Positions 37,661-49,149 of a stretch of 64,000 nt of DNA are shown piece after piece (the first letter of the stretch is position 1; every line of letters starts with the position of its first letter). Both the position numbers and the translations under genes were made by a program. The notes under the pieces were generated by a model. The model made no database searches and was not told the origin of the DNA. It was given only the letters and a program-made list of their open reading frames with translations. Origin of the DNA: Pempheris klunzingeri (Eukaryota > Chordata > Actinopteri > Acropomatiformes > Pempheridae); the NCBI RefSeq assembly GCF_042242105.1, contig NC_092027.1, forward strand, positions 9,079,221 through 9,143,220, in the 5' to 3' direction.

Positions 37661-37984
37661 TCTGAACACACACATACACACATATGCCTATGGTTACATA
37701 AGTCGCTTTTGGAGTATTTTTATAGACATTAATTTCCTTGAGACTTACCCTAATCCTAACCACTATTTGCCTAAGCCTGACCTTTGACCACTGACCCAAA
37801 AATCAACATTTTACCAGTTTTTGACCTGGATCAGCTGCTCTAATGTGTCTGCTGTGTGACCCGGACCCGCCCAGACTGTTCTTGTTACAAAATATTTCTA
37901 TTTATTTTCATGCGGACTATGTTGTGCAACCAACACTTTAAATAACCCACCTCAGCGCTACAGCTGTGTTTTTGGTGACAACAT

Positions 37985-38043
37985 CCGGGTCCTGAGCGCA
38001 GCCACTTCCGGTGTATATTTCATAAACTCGGGACGAAGAGAAG
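37985..38043 (+). promoter_or_regulatory. ndufv1: ndufv1 core promoter and 5' UTR exon
   Basis: CCACTTCCGG (38002-38011) is a good ETS/NRF-2(GABP)-type site, common in promoters of nuclear genes for mitochondrial proteins. GAGAAG|gtaaga gives a donor at 38044, and the coding exon opens after an acceptor (TGCATCCCAG) just before its ATG, so a non-coding first exon is inferred. Confidence 0.55.
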
Positions 38044-39034
38044 GTAAGAAGGTCCGACTGTCTGCTAGTTTACATCAAAACATTCATCGACTAATCGTCT
38101 TTTATCCAGTTGTTATTGACTAATTCATTTATGTGCTGACAATTAGACTTTTGGTTGCTGCGTCCTGAATCCGCTGCTTTTAATCTGACATGGCAAGGTT
38201 AACCGCCAGCTAATGTTAGCTTAGCTACAGCTAGCTGTATGAGCATGGAGGTCAGTGTGGGCTCTTAACATTATATTTAAGCGAAGGTAATGGAGTTAAG
38301 ATCTATCTATAATTATTGTGACTCTTTATAAGCATTTTGACTCAATAAAAAACATTGCTAGCATTCCTCGTCACCTCTGTTAGCTAACTCTTCGCATCTC
38401 TGACATAACAACACCACACAAGAAGTTACACAAGACCTCCGACAAAGCTAATCCAGGGTCAAAACAAATGTAATTCAAATATCTATTATTCGGCACTAAA
38501 AATGAAAGTTAATCCAGTGTTGCCTAGATTACCTCTAGTATTATCACATTGAAATGAAATGCGGCTGCAGATCCAGAAACAGATCCAGCGACCACATCCT
38601 CTCACCTGCTTTTGTTTTGGTGTGTAATTAGTTTAGACAGTTAGTCAGACAGTTATGTTATTACAGCAGTTTATAGCACGACGCCTGTTTTCATACTAAT
38701 ATGTTTTCAGGTCAGATGATAGTGTCATTAAGATATATAGTGCAGTTCATACAGTACAGTTCATTTGATTGATCGGTTGATGCTGTGGATCACTGGAAAA
38801 TCAAATTAGCATTTTTATTGTAAGCTACTATACTTTAGTTTTGCATATAGCGATAATTGGGTGTTTTGTTTTTTCGCTCTAGTGCTGATAACATACCTGA
38901 GTTTAATCATTTGTTCCAACCCTAACTGTGTTAGCCCCATATTTTGTGTTAAATTAAACTAAATTGACTTTTTCAGTCTCACTTCTGCATTTGATTTGTT
39001 GTGTTGTGTCTCTCCTCCCTGCATCCCAGGAAGG

Positions 39035-42000
39035 ATGCTGTCCCTGACTCGAGCGGTGGTGAGCGGGGTGGCCCGTGCCCCAGCTGCTGTCAGTCAGGGT
39101 GGAGTGACTGCTATCACCCGATTCAACAGCACAGCACAGGTAACTTTCCTATATTTTCTTAAAACTAAAAACTTAAATGTTAACAATAGCGTTAATCTTA
39201 TTAATCCTATCTTATTTCCCAGAGTGCTCCTAAGAAAACAACATATGGACCTCTGGCAGATGAGGACAGAATTTTCACAAACCTTTATGGCCGTCATGAC
39301 TGGAGGTAACAGCCCTGATGCTATTCTCATGTGCTCTGTAAAATCTAAAACATTATATTCCTATTGGTTTGATCCTCTTACATAATACAAAATCATGTAC
39401 TTAGCAATAAAAGTAAAAAAAAAAGTATTTAGTTATGCATGTTTTTGACCAGACACCTGCTCATATCTGCATTTCAGGCTGAAGGGGGCTTTAAAGCGTG
39501 GTGACTGGTACAAGACTAAGGAGATCCTTTTGAAGGGAGTCGACTGGATCCTCAATGAGGTCAAGGTGTCTGGCCTGCGTGGGAGAGGTGGAGCTGGTTT
39601 CCCAACAGGCATGAAGTGGAGCTTCATGAACAAGCCCAGCGATGGCAGGTCAGTGAAAAGACAGACAGATGAAAGCACATCTACTCTTTTTTTAGTCAAT
39701 GTTTTCATGTCATTTTACCAAGACAAATGTCGGATAGAGCGGTGGCTGCTCCGGGGGGAAAAGTTTGCTCTACTAAACCCAGTTGTAATTTCTTGCTTTA
39801 GGCCAAAGTATCTGGTGGTAAACGCAGACGAGGGAGAACCTGGCACCTGTAAGGACAGGGAGATTATGAGGAATGACCCACACAAGCTGGTGGAAGGCTG
39901 CTTGATCGCTGGGAGGGCCATGGGGGCGCGTGCTGCTTATATCTATATCAGAGGAGAGTTCTACAATGAGTCGTCCAACCTGCAGGTGAAATAGAAAACA
40001 TCATAACATTTACAATATGTACTATAGAATCACAAAATGAAAGTTTGCGTTTGAGTAGTCACTTTGGAAAACAGCACTTCAACATTTCACCTTACATTTT
40101 TGTAATATTCTTTATTGTGTTGTAATAATTTGAAGGGAAATTCAAACAATGTTCAGAACAGAACACACATCCAACTCAATGTTCCTGTACATGATATGTT
40201 TCCTCCAGTGTTTAAACCGTGCCCTTATTTTTTTTCATTGGTCCCTCATTGAATATACTTATTACTGCCTTCATGCACATTTTTAAGAGCTCCAAAGCAT
40301 TATAGCACTCATCATGAATGAATAGGTAATAGTAATCTAAGCTAAGCATACATTTCTCAGAGTTCAAGAAGGAACATAAATGTTCAAATCCATTTCTCTT
40401 CATTTCATTACACATTGTGCAATTTTTTCAGATTAGGGTTAACCAAACATGCTGTTTACAATATGGATTTCTGTGTTGTCTTAACTGGGATATTTGTGAC
40501 ATAGTGCAGGCGGAGTACACTCATGACTGTAAAAGTAGATATATGTACAATACAAGGTATGATAGCACTGATTAGACTATGTATTCTTCCTGTTAAAGCA
40601 TAATGTTTTTAATATCTGTTATTAAGGTGGCTATCAATGAGGCTTATGCTGCTGGGCTCATTGGAAAGAACGCTTGTGGCTCCGGTTACGATTTTGATGT
40701 GTTTGTGATGCGTGGTGCTGGAGCGTACATCTGTGGAGAGGAGACTGCTCTTATTGAGTCCCTGGAGGGAAAGCAGGGGAAGCCCCGTCTGAAGCCTCCA
40801 TTTCCTGCTGATGTGGGTGAGTTCTGGTGCGCAGAGTGAGATAAAATCTATAAAAACATGGACGAAATCCTGTTAGTCCTTCAGTCTACTAGAGAGTAAA
40901 AACACAGTGTACTACAGCTGGCCAAAAGCAGTTCTGAAATATCTACCTCGTTTCTGCTGTCTTAAAGGTGTGTTTGGTTGCCCAACAACTGTTGCCAATG
41001 TGGAGACTGTATCGGTGGCACCTACCATCTGTCGTCGTGGAGGCTCATGGTTTTTGGGCTTTGGCAGAGAGAGAAACTCCGGCACAAAGCTCTTCAACAT
41101 CTCTGGCCATGTGAACCACCCGTGCACCGTAGAGGAGGAGATGTCCGTCCCTCTGAAAGACCTCATTGAGAGGCATGCAGGTACACATCACTCTGTGATT
41201 GTAGTAGAGAATAGACTGAGATGTTTGTAAATGATTAAGTGAAACTGAAAAGGGAAAATCTAAATGCATCATGGGTTTATCTGCATGCATTTTCCCATGC
41301 CACATGGAGAGAGGGTTCATGGACTGAAAAGATTAGGACAGCTTAACGTAAGCACAACCTACGTTAATGCAGTTTTTAAAACTTAATTGAAATGAACATC
41401 TGTCTGGTAGGTGGGGTGCGTGGTGGTTGGGATAACCTGCTGGCTGTAATCCCTGGTGGCTCCTCAACACCCCTCATTCCCAAGAATGTATGTGAAGAGG
41501 TGCTGATGGACTTTGACGGCCTCATTCAGGCTCAGACTGGCCTGGGTACAGCTGCAATTATTGTCATGGACAAATCTGTAAGTTTGTCGCCTCTGCAGCA
41601 TAATTCATCGCACACAAAGAAACCATCAAACATCTTTTACATTTGTTGGTGTGCTGTTTTTGCAGACCGACATTATCAGAGCCATCGCCCGCCTGATCGA
41701 GTTCTACAAACATGAGAGCTGCGGCCAGTGCACACCCTGCAGAGAAGGTAAGCGCTACCTCAGTGTGTCTACAGAGATGGACCTTTTTAAGATGCTTCTG
41801 ATCATGACAGTGATAGACCTGCAACCTCAGTGTAAAATTACTGTTTTGCCAATGGAGTCTTGCTTTGAACTAACTGATGTAACAGCTATTCCTGGTTAAT
41901 AAAAAGGATTGCCCAGGTCTATATTAGGAGAGATACTTTCTGTACTGTTGTCAAACACAGGCAATTTTTGCACACTTTTAGTGGATGTGCTTTGATAAAT

Positions 42001-42614
42001 ACATTACAACCATTACTGCCCGTTCGCCCCCATGCTTGGTTGCTGGCTGAATCGGTGTACTTTGACCAATTCCATTTTGTGCCTACTGGTCATTTTGAAT
42101 CAAAAATATAAAAAAAATTAGGTCCAGATTTAAAAATATCGCAGTTATCCTTAAACACTACACACATCGGGACTGAGTCTGGGTTTTTCAAACTTACATT
42201 TATTTTTCCCCTTTCGTCTGTTTCTGTAGGAGTGGACTGGATGAATAAGATGATGTGGCGTTTTGTGCAAGGTGATGCAAAGCCAGCAGAGATCGACATG
42301 ATTTGGGAGCTCAGTAAGCAGATTGAAGGACACACTATCTGTGCCCTGGGAGACGGTGCAGCATGGCCAGTGCAGGTAAACACATTACCATACTGACATG
42401 GCCATTTAACCTTTACCATTCCTTTCTAGGAACACTTTCACCACTGTTTTTTGTAAATATATGTATACTAACATACTATACTTAATCTTTATTGATTTTT
42501 AATTTTTTCTCTGTATTCTCTTTTCCGTGTTCTCAGGGATTGATCAGGCACTTCAGGCCAGTGATGGAAAGCCGAATTTCTGAATACCAGCAGATGCAGC
42601 AGGCCAGGGCTTAA
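39035..42614 (+). CDS. ndufv1: NADH dehydrogenase [ubiquinone] flavoprotein 1, mitochondrial
   Basis: Coding exons: 39035-39139, 39223-39305, 39478-39648, 39802-39985, 40627-40816, 40968-41180, 41411-41577, 41666-41747, 42230-42375, 42537-42614; 1419 nt, 472 aa (human protein 464), phases consistent. It is the 51-kDa subunit of the complex I N-module in the mitochondrial matrix, where NADH is oxidised by FMN and electrons pass to a 4Fe-4S cluster (N3). Visible: an Arg/Ala-rich presequence (first 30 residues, no acidic residues), [12 protein letters not shown] (96-107, flavin site), [10 protein letters not shown] (211-220, NADH/FMN site), and the cluster cysteines C390, C393, C396 in [11 protein letters not shown] plus C436 in HTICALGD. 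The match to mammalian NDUFV1 is near identity over long runs. The first ATG lies a few bases after the acceptor and gives a proper presequence. Confidence 0.98.
39986..40626 (+). other. Longer intron of ndufv1
   Basis: 641 bases, AT-rich; no exon, repeat or RNA gene recognised. Confidence 0.6.
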
Positions 42615-42771
42615 ATGGTTCCTCTAACCTCTTGAACTCATTCTTCTGCCTCATATGTCCTTAACCCTGTGCTTGTGTCATTGACAAATTATTTAAAGCG
42701 ATAATGTGCCGTCTTATCACCTCATCATCAAGTTTTGCATTGATGTGTCTGCCTTGTCTGGTAAAGTTACC

Positions 42772-42777
42772 AATAAA
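42772..42777 (+). terminator. ndufv1: ndufv1 polyadenylation signal
   Basis: AATAAA about 160 bases after the stop codon, followed by a GT-rich stretch. Confidence 0.7.
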
Positions 42778-43073
42778 ATTCTATGAACCTTGAACTAGAG
42801 TTCTGATTTGTGTTCTACATGCAGAAAACTGTGAGAATGAGCACCTAACAACAATAGTTTTATTTATATTTTCCAGCTAAATAGTTTCAGTTTATGAGTT
42901 GTTTATAATAATTTCCACAAAATGCTGAAACATTGCAGGTGTTATGCAAATATTTTTCCTTCTCTACCTGTTTTTGATCAATGTAATGTTTTTGTAACTA
43001 TAAACATAGAAAAAAATTGCAAAATCTAATGTTGATTAAATCTATAAACAGTACAGTATTATGTCCAAAGTAA

Positions 43074-43172
43074 TCTCGCGATAACTCCGTGCTCTGCGGC
43101 TGTGCCCGCATCATGTGACGTGGGTAGGATATTCACCCCAGCGAGACTTCATTTCTATGGACGTTTCCAACG
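43074..43172 (+). promoter_or_regulatory. Promoter and 5' UTR exon of the zinc-finger gene
   Basis: TCTCGCGA (43074-43081) is a known core-promoter motif of TATA-less housekeeping genes. CATCATGTGACGTGGG (43109-43124) joins an E-box-like CATGTG to a CRE-like TGACGT. CCAACG|gtaaga gives a donor at 43173. An ATG at 43157 in this exon, once spliced, opens only a short upstream frame, so it is not the main start. Confidence 0.5.
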
Positions 43173-43698
43173 GTAAGAAATAGATGCGTTTTTGAATTGT
43201 TTACAAAGAAGCAGGTAAAAAATAATCGTCATTCATCGCTTTGATGCAGCTTGAAAGTGCATAAGTACAAAACGAAAGTAAACAAAGGCAACACAATGTT
43301 GTTTCACAATATTGTTACAGTATATAAGTATATGAGCTGTGCATGACGACCACTGTCTGCTGCCTCCATCCTCCTGTCAACTAGCCCAGGCCTAATGTTA
43401 CCTGTTTATGTTTTTATTTTAGGACTAGTTTCCCCGAAGTGAATAAAAACCCAACTCTCTTCATGTGTCTTAGAGTTATACCATGTTTTCATTAACCCTA
43501 ATCTTTAATTATGTAGCCGAACCATCACGATGCTTCGTACGCGGGTTCACTCAGCTAGCCCAGTGTCTGCTACTGCAGCCATCCTCTGTACTCGGTTTAG
43601 CTTTGCCCGATAACCTAACATCTATGCTGCATGTTCATTATATGTGTGCTCCTATGTTATAGCTCCATGTGGGAGGGGTCGTGTCTGAAAGCATCAGC

Positions 43699-45692
43699 AT
43701 GGAGATGGTGAAGATAGAGCAAGTCATTGTTGGGAGTGAGATGAGATCCACCTCAGCGGAGATCAAGTCTGAACCTGTGACCACCTCCCTGCAGTCCTGT
43801 AGGCTGACATTTATTGTAAATGCATGCATTCACAACAGTCACATTAGACAGACTGTGATGAATAGCTTCTCGTCTCATTGTGTTGCAGATCAGCATGAGA
43901 GTCTCCAGTGTTTTCAGTGCTTCATCACCTTCTGTAACTCCAAAGCCAAGGAGAGACACATGAGGAAGAGTCATCGGGATCAGTACAAACAGCAGCTGCA
44001 GCAGGTAGGCAATAGCCAAAAAATATTAAAAATTCCTAGTTATGTTTAAAGTAGTGATACGAACTCAATTCATGTGAAACAAATGAAAATGTATCCATCC
44101 ATCCATCATCCATCTTCCGTCCGTCCGTCCACCATCCAGGGGGGGCTGGAGCCATCCCCACTGACTTTGGGCGAGAAGTGGGATACACTCTGGACTGGTT
44201 GCCAGTCAACACATGAAAAAGATAATTTACCATACAACTGATGTATTCAATACCTCATTTAGTCCAATCAACAATATCAAAATCCAAATACTTGAAGCAT
44301 GCTGCTATAAAAAACAAAAAGCAGCAGAATTTCTTTGCATGTGAAACGCTGAAATCAGTAAATTTAGATTTTTCGTTGAAAAATGACAAATGAAAATTGA
44401 CTCAGTATTTCAGCTCTAGGGATTTTTTTCTGTGGATTGCAACTGCAGAATGAAGTGAGATGCTGTATAGATTATATTTTTATATCAGTATTTTAGAATT
44501 TAGAAACATTTTTGATGAGCATCCCTTCAGTTTGGCTATGAAAGAATTGTGACCAAGCTATGTAATGTATGAGATGTTTTACAGATGAAAAATTTCTCAG
44601 CTCTCAGTACAAATGTCAGTAAATGTTCTGCATAATTTAGTTATTTGGTACATAATATCACTTTGGATAAAGAGAAAACACCATTCATTCACCTTTATAC
44701 AATCTGTGAATAAAGCCTTGAGTTAGTTTCATATTTTTAACCAATTTTCTGCTCATAATTTTGCAGACCGACACCGTCTTCACTTGCTACAAGTGTGACA
44801 AGTGCTTCACCTCCTCCAATGAGCTCAGCCAGCACCAGGCCACCCACAGCAGAGAGGAGAAGCCCTTCCGCTGTCCTTACTGTCGGAAAAACTTCTTTAC
44901 CTTCACTGAGGTGAGGGGGCAGCAGGCCACATGTAAGCCTGTTTTTTGTGGTTGGGAAATGATAAAATAATTGTTAATTGTCTATAATGAATGTTAAATG
45001 TCTTGCAGCTGAACAAACACAGACGACATGAGTGCATAGAACGACGGTGTCCCTGCAGGGACTGCGGTGCCTTATTCCCTAGTCCTTCACGACTTCGCAA
45101 CCATCGCATCGCAGTGCACCCTCAGCGCCCCATAGTGGCTGACGACATCAACACCTACCAATGCTGCAAATGTAGTCATGGTTTCCAGACAGAAGAACAG
45201 CTCCTGCAGCACCAGGAGAAATTTGCTAGTGATCTAAACTGTAACGTTAAGCCGCAAGGCAAAAAACGCGGCCGCAAGCCAAAGTACGCAACTCAAGGAG
45301 GGGTGGTTGACAAGAAGATCAAACAAGAAGAGGGAGCAGGAGAATGCACGGGATGTGATGACTCTACCAAAGAGGGATGCCCCTCCAATGAGCCACAAAC
45401 AGAGCTCAAGATCCCTTGTCCTGAAGCAGATTGTGACCTCATATTCCCTTCTGTCACAGCCCTGCGGGCGCACAAGAGGGAGACGCACGGGCCTCCCCCT
45501 CGCAAGGCTCACACATGCACAGAGTGTGGTGAGAGCTTTGCTCGGCCTGAGCAGCTCAAAGCACACCTGAACAGGGCTCACTGCTCTGCATACACCTGCC
45601 CCACCTGTGGAAAGTGCTTTGAACAAGAGAGCACCCTAAAGATCCACCAGAACACCCACAGTGTGGGAGGGGAGGTAGCGGAAAAAAGATAA
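43699..45692 (+). CDS. C2H2 zinc-finger protein with AT-hook-like motif
   Basis: Coding exons: 43699-43798, 43889-44004, 44767-44910, 45009-45692; 1044 nt, 347 aa, phases consistent. Eight finger-like units are visible: a CFQC...H...H unit in exon 2, CYKC and CPYC units in exon 3 and across its junction, then CPCRDC, CCKC (degenerate, ends in Phe instead of His), CPEADC, CTEC and CPTC units. A basic GKKRGRKPK stretch (about 204-212) is AT-hook/NLS-like. Three PsiKxE sumoylation-type motifs occur: VKIE (4-7), IKSE (22-25) and IKQE (224-227). It is presumably a nuclear DNA-binding regulator. There is no KRAB, BTB or SCAN domain. The 43667 ATG is rejected because its frame stops quickly. I do not recognise the exact orthologue. 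Confidence 0.85.
44098..44215. repeat. Fish dispersed repeat with (CCAT/CCGT)n edge
   Basis: CCATCCATC/CCGTCCGTCC tetranucleotides run into GGGGGGGCTGGAGCCATCCC, ACTTTGGGCGAGAAGTGG and GACTGGTTGCCAGTCAAC. These are typical words of a very common teleost repeat. Located in the 44005-44766 intron of the zinc-finger gene; the rest of that intron holds nothing I can name. Confidence 0.55.
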
Positions 45693-45866
45693 TATATGGG
45701 GAAAAGACTGCAACTTCATCCTACATGACTCAGTTCAATGATTGTCAGAGTATTTCTACCATATTTTGCAGGTAGAAGATTTTATGTGAATATTTTAGGG
45801 TGAGAGTTTTTGAAACAAGGTTATGCAATACAATTGAATTATGGAGGACTACATCCTACACTTGTG

Positions 45867-45872
45867 AATAAA
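45867..45872 (+). terminator. Polyadenylation signal of the zinc-finger gene
   Basis: AATAAA, 175 bases after the stop codon, followed by a GT-rich stretch. Confidence 0.65.
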
Positions 45873-46967
45873 ACTCTGTGCCGGTCTGTACATAATTAGG
45901 ATTTATGTTCAGTATGAGCCTCTGTCTCAAGGGCCTTACCTCTGTTGTACCTGACATGTTTTATATTCATGGTAGAGTTACTAGCCAATTCTCACTCAAG
46001 TGTGGGAGTATTTAACTGTGCTATTTTATTTTCAGGAAAACTCACAAAGGTGACAAATGCACAGAGAATGTAAGTCCTAAACATAATAAAATCCAAAATC
46101 CGATAAACGGGCCAATGTATAGGATTCTGTACTATGGGAAAATTATGTAATCTCTGGGTCTTATTTTTCTCTTTCCAAAAGTAAATAATTGTTTCATTAA
46201 ACATTACTTACATTTCATCTGTGTCTGTTTGTGTGAGTTAAAGAATGAATGAGGCAAAATGGAAAACTCCTTGTCTGCTAAAGTAGAAAAGCATAAAGTG
46301 CGTCCATTTACTCTTTATCTGTGTAGCTGGTGGTGGGTGGAGTCTAGAGACAATTTTAGAAGATTTTTTAGAAATCAGAAGCAAATGCTTGTTTTTAGGC
46401 TTGTTTTTTTAGCACTTGCTTTCACAATAATCCAGTATCATAATTTTGATCAAGTCAGAAGTATTGCCCCTCACTACTATAGCTATGAAATATTCAATTT
46501 TACTGTGCATACATGTCATTTATGATGTGGTATCATACATATCGCTGTCACAGCTGAAAATGTTTAGACGTGTAGTAGGACTTAATAGGAAAAATAGATA
46601 TAATGAACAGAATTAGCAGCACAACATTTAACTTTATAATCTATTATTTCATTTTAAGAAGGCACACACATCCAACTACATCTTGTGATTGGTATTGTTC
46701 TCTAAAGAATGAAGATCCTGCAGCTTTTTCTAAATCAACACTCAACTAAAATGGCTGCATACTTCCACTAACACTGGGAAACTGGATGCGAATCAACAAA
46801 TTCTTGATTCTATGACAAAAATGCCTAAAAGTCCAACCTGTAATTGATGTGAATTTTTTCCTCTGTAATATACAGCTCAAAGCTTAAAGTTATTTTTGGC
46901 TTTGTTCATACAAATATGGGTAGATTTAATATAATGATATATGATGAAGTGATTTTTGTCCACTATC
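45873..46967. other. Intergenic DNA left of the nested transposons
   Basis: About 1.1 kb, AT-rich. An 88-codon open frame (46259-46525) shows no domain and no splice context. Nothing else recognised. Confidence 0.5.
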
Positions 46968-47176
46968 CAGTGGTGGAAAAAATACCAAGTACATTTATTC
47001 AGGTACTGTTCTTAAGTGCAATTTTTGAGGTATTGCTATTTACATTTAATGCTAATTTAAATTTTCATATTTCTTTTTTTTTTACTCCCCTACATTCATT
47101 TCACTGCTAGTTTGCATTTCCCAGTTAAAGATTTATATACACAGTGTATGTTCCATAAAATATATATTTACATATA

Positions 47177-48827
47177 CAGTCGTATGAAAAAGTTTAGGCA
47201 CCCCTCTGAGGCTGCATAATAATTTACTCTGTCTGCACAGAAAACGATCACAGTGGCATGCCATTCATTTTCTAATAAAAGCTAAGTAATGGGGTATTTT
47301 CCAGACAAAGATTTTTAGTGTAGCAATATTAAGTTGTATGAAATTGTATCAGATGTGAAAAATAGGCTGTGCAAAAATTTGGGCACCCTTGTCATTTTGC
47401 TGATTTGAATACCTGTAACTACTTAGCACTGATAAATTGGAACATAAAATTCGTTTGGTGAGCTCATTAAGCCTTGAACTTCATGGACAGGTGCATCCAA
47501 TCATGAGAAAAAGGTATTTAAGGTGGCCAATTGCAAGATGTTCTTCTCTTTGAATCTCCTCTGAAGAGTGGCAACATGGGGGCCTCAAAACAACTCTCAA
47601 ATGACCTGAAAACAAAGATTGTTCAATGTTAAGGTTTAGGGGAAGGCTACAAAAAGCTATCTCAGCGATTTCAGCTGTCAGTTTCCACTGTGAGGAACAT
47701 AGTGAGGAAATGGAAGACCACAGGCACAGTTGTTGTTAAGGCCAGAAGTGGCAGGCCAAGAAAAATATCAGAGAGGCAAAGGCGAAGGATGGTGAGAATG
47801 GTCAAAGACAACCCACAGACCACCTCCAAAGACCTACAACATCATCTTGCTGCAGATGGTGTCACTATGCATCGTTCAACAATTCAACGCACTTTGCACA
47901 AGGAGAAGCTGTATGGGAGAGTGATGCGGAAGAAGCCTTTTCTGCACACACGCCACAAACAGAGTCGCTTGAGGTATGCAAAAGCACATTTGAACAAGCC
48001 AGCTTCATTTTGGAATAAGGTGCTGTGGACTGATGAAACAAAGATTGAGTTATTTGGTCATAACAAGGGGCGTTATGCATGGTGGCAAAAGAAGACAGCA
48101 TTCCAAGAAAAACACTTGCTACCCACAGTAAAATTTGGTGGAGGTTCCATCATGCTGTGGGGTTGTGTGGCCAGTGCTGGTACTGGGAATCTTGTTAAAG
48201 TTGAGGATCGCATGAATTCCACTCAATATCAGCAGATTCTTGAGAATAATGTTCAAGAATCAGTCACAAAGTTGAAGTTACACCGGGGCTGGATATTTCA
48301 ACAAGACAACGACCCAAAACACTGCTCAAAATCTACTCAGGAATTCATGCAGAGGAACAAGTACAATGCTCTGGAATGGCCATCCCAGTCCCCAGACCTG
48401 AATATTATTGAAAATCTGTGGGATGATTTGAAGCGGGCTGTCCATGCTCGGCAACCATCAAACCGAACTGAACTGGAGATGTTTTGTAAGGAGGAATGGT
48501 CGAAAATACCTTCATCCAGAATCCAGACACTGATTAGGGGCTATAGGAACCGTCTAGAGGCTGTTATTTTGGCAAAAGGAGGCTCTATCAAATATTGATG
48601 TGATTTTTCTGTTGGGGTGCCCAAATTTATGCACCTGTCTAATTTTGTTTTGATGCATATTGCACATTTTCTGTTAATCCAATAAAACTCATTTCACTAC
48701 TGAAATATTACTGTGTCCATCAGTTATTTGATAAATCAAAATGAAATTGCTGATCCAAACACCTCATGATTTAGAAATGAAAATAATGGAAATTGTCAGG
48801 GGTGCCCAAACTTTTTCATACGACTGT
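47177..48827 (+). mobile_element. Tc1-like DNA transposon, near complete
   Basis: Both ends read CAGTCGTATGAAAAAGTTT inward and are flanked by TA, the Tc1/mariner target. Outer terminal repeats match at about 28 of 29 bases. A second inverted pair lies inside: GTGCAAAAATTTGGGCACCC (47369-47388) and its counterpart at 48615-48634, giving an IR/DR-type layout with about 190-200 bases between outer and inner repeats. Length is 1651 bases. The small divergence of the ends and one long open frame suggest a fairly recent insertion, younger than its host repeat. Confidence 0.9.
47576..48598 (+). pseudogene. Tc1-like transposase, one early nonsense codon
   Basis: From the likely native ATG at 47576 the frame would encode about 340 aa, but codon 19 is TAA (47630-47632). 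The remaining frame is open to the TGA after GGSIKY; the first Met after the stop is at 47690 in some readings (302 aa). Visible: helix-turn-helix DNA-binding half with a GRPRKIS linker (GRPR-like motif), and DDE catalytic residues in WTDET, QQDNDPKH and PDLNIIENLW with the DD34E spacing expected of Tc1. It acts by cut-and-paste at TA in the nucleus. Because the stop removes the start of the first DNA-binding helix, this copy is probably inactive, unless the base is a sequencing error. Confidence 0.85.
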
Positions 48828-49149
48828 ATATGGAAAATAATATATCCCTTCATGAAATATGGAGTATTATCATAGATATAAATATTCACTACATAATAAT
48901 TCAAATAAGTTCCATTATCAATACAACCTTGACCTAGTATTTTTACTTTTGATGATGTAATTACATTTTATTTCTAATTTTTGAGGAGTTGTAGTATTTT
49001 TACATTAAGATATTGTTGTTTTTGCTCAAAGTATTTCCTCCACCACTGGTACTATCGTAATGCAAAAGGGTTTAAATTCCGCAAATCTTATTTCATACAC
49101 AACAATAACCAAAACCCTGACACCCGAAAGCTGCTCTTCAAAAGCGAAG

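Larger units (their letters stand above)
35915..37985. other. Intergenic DNA between the HCN gene and ndufv1
   Basis: About 2 kb, AT-rich, no gene. It contains a (GAT)n run at 36029-36050, an inverted CAGTGGTGGAA-family element (about 37220-37660) and a CpG-containing microsatellite (37361-37397). Confidence 0.5.
46968..49048 (+). mobile_element. Non-autonomous (hAT-like) element carrying a nested Tc1 transposon
   Basis: Left end CAGTGGTGGAAAAAATACC (46968 on) and right end CTCCACCACTG (to 49048) are inverted. The eight bases before (CCACTATC) and after (GTACTATC) share six, fitting a worn 8-bp target duplication of hAT type. Interior words (AAGTACATTTATTCAGG, TTACTCCCCTACATTCATTT) match the other family members in this window. 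Without the 1.65-kb Tc1 insert the element would be about 430 bases. No transposase of its own is seen. Confidence 0.65.

Noticed and set aside
46259-46525. 88-codon open frame upstream of the nested transposons
   Set aside because: Low-complexity, AT-driven composition, no domain and no promoter or splice evidence.
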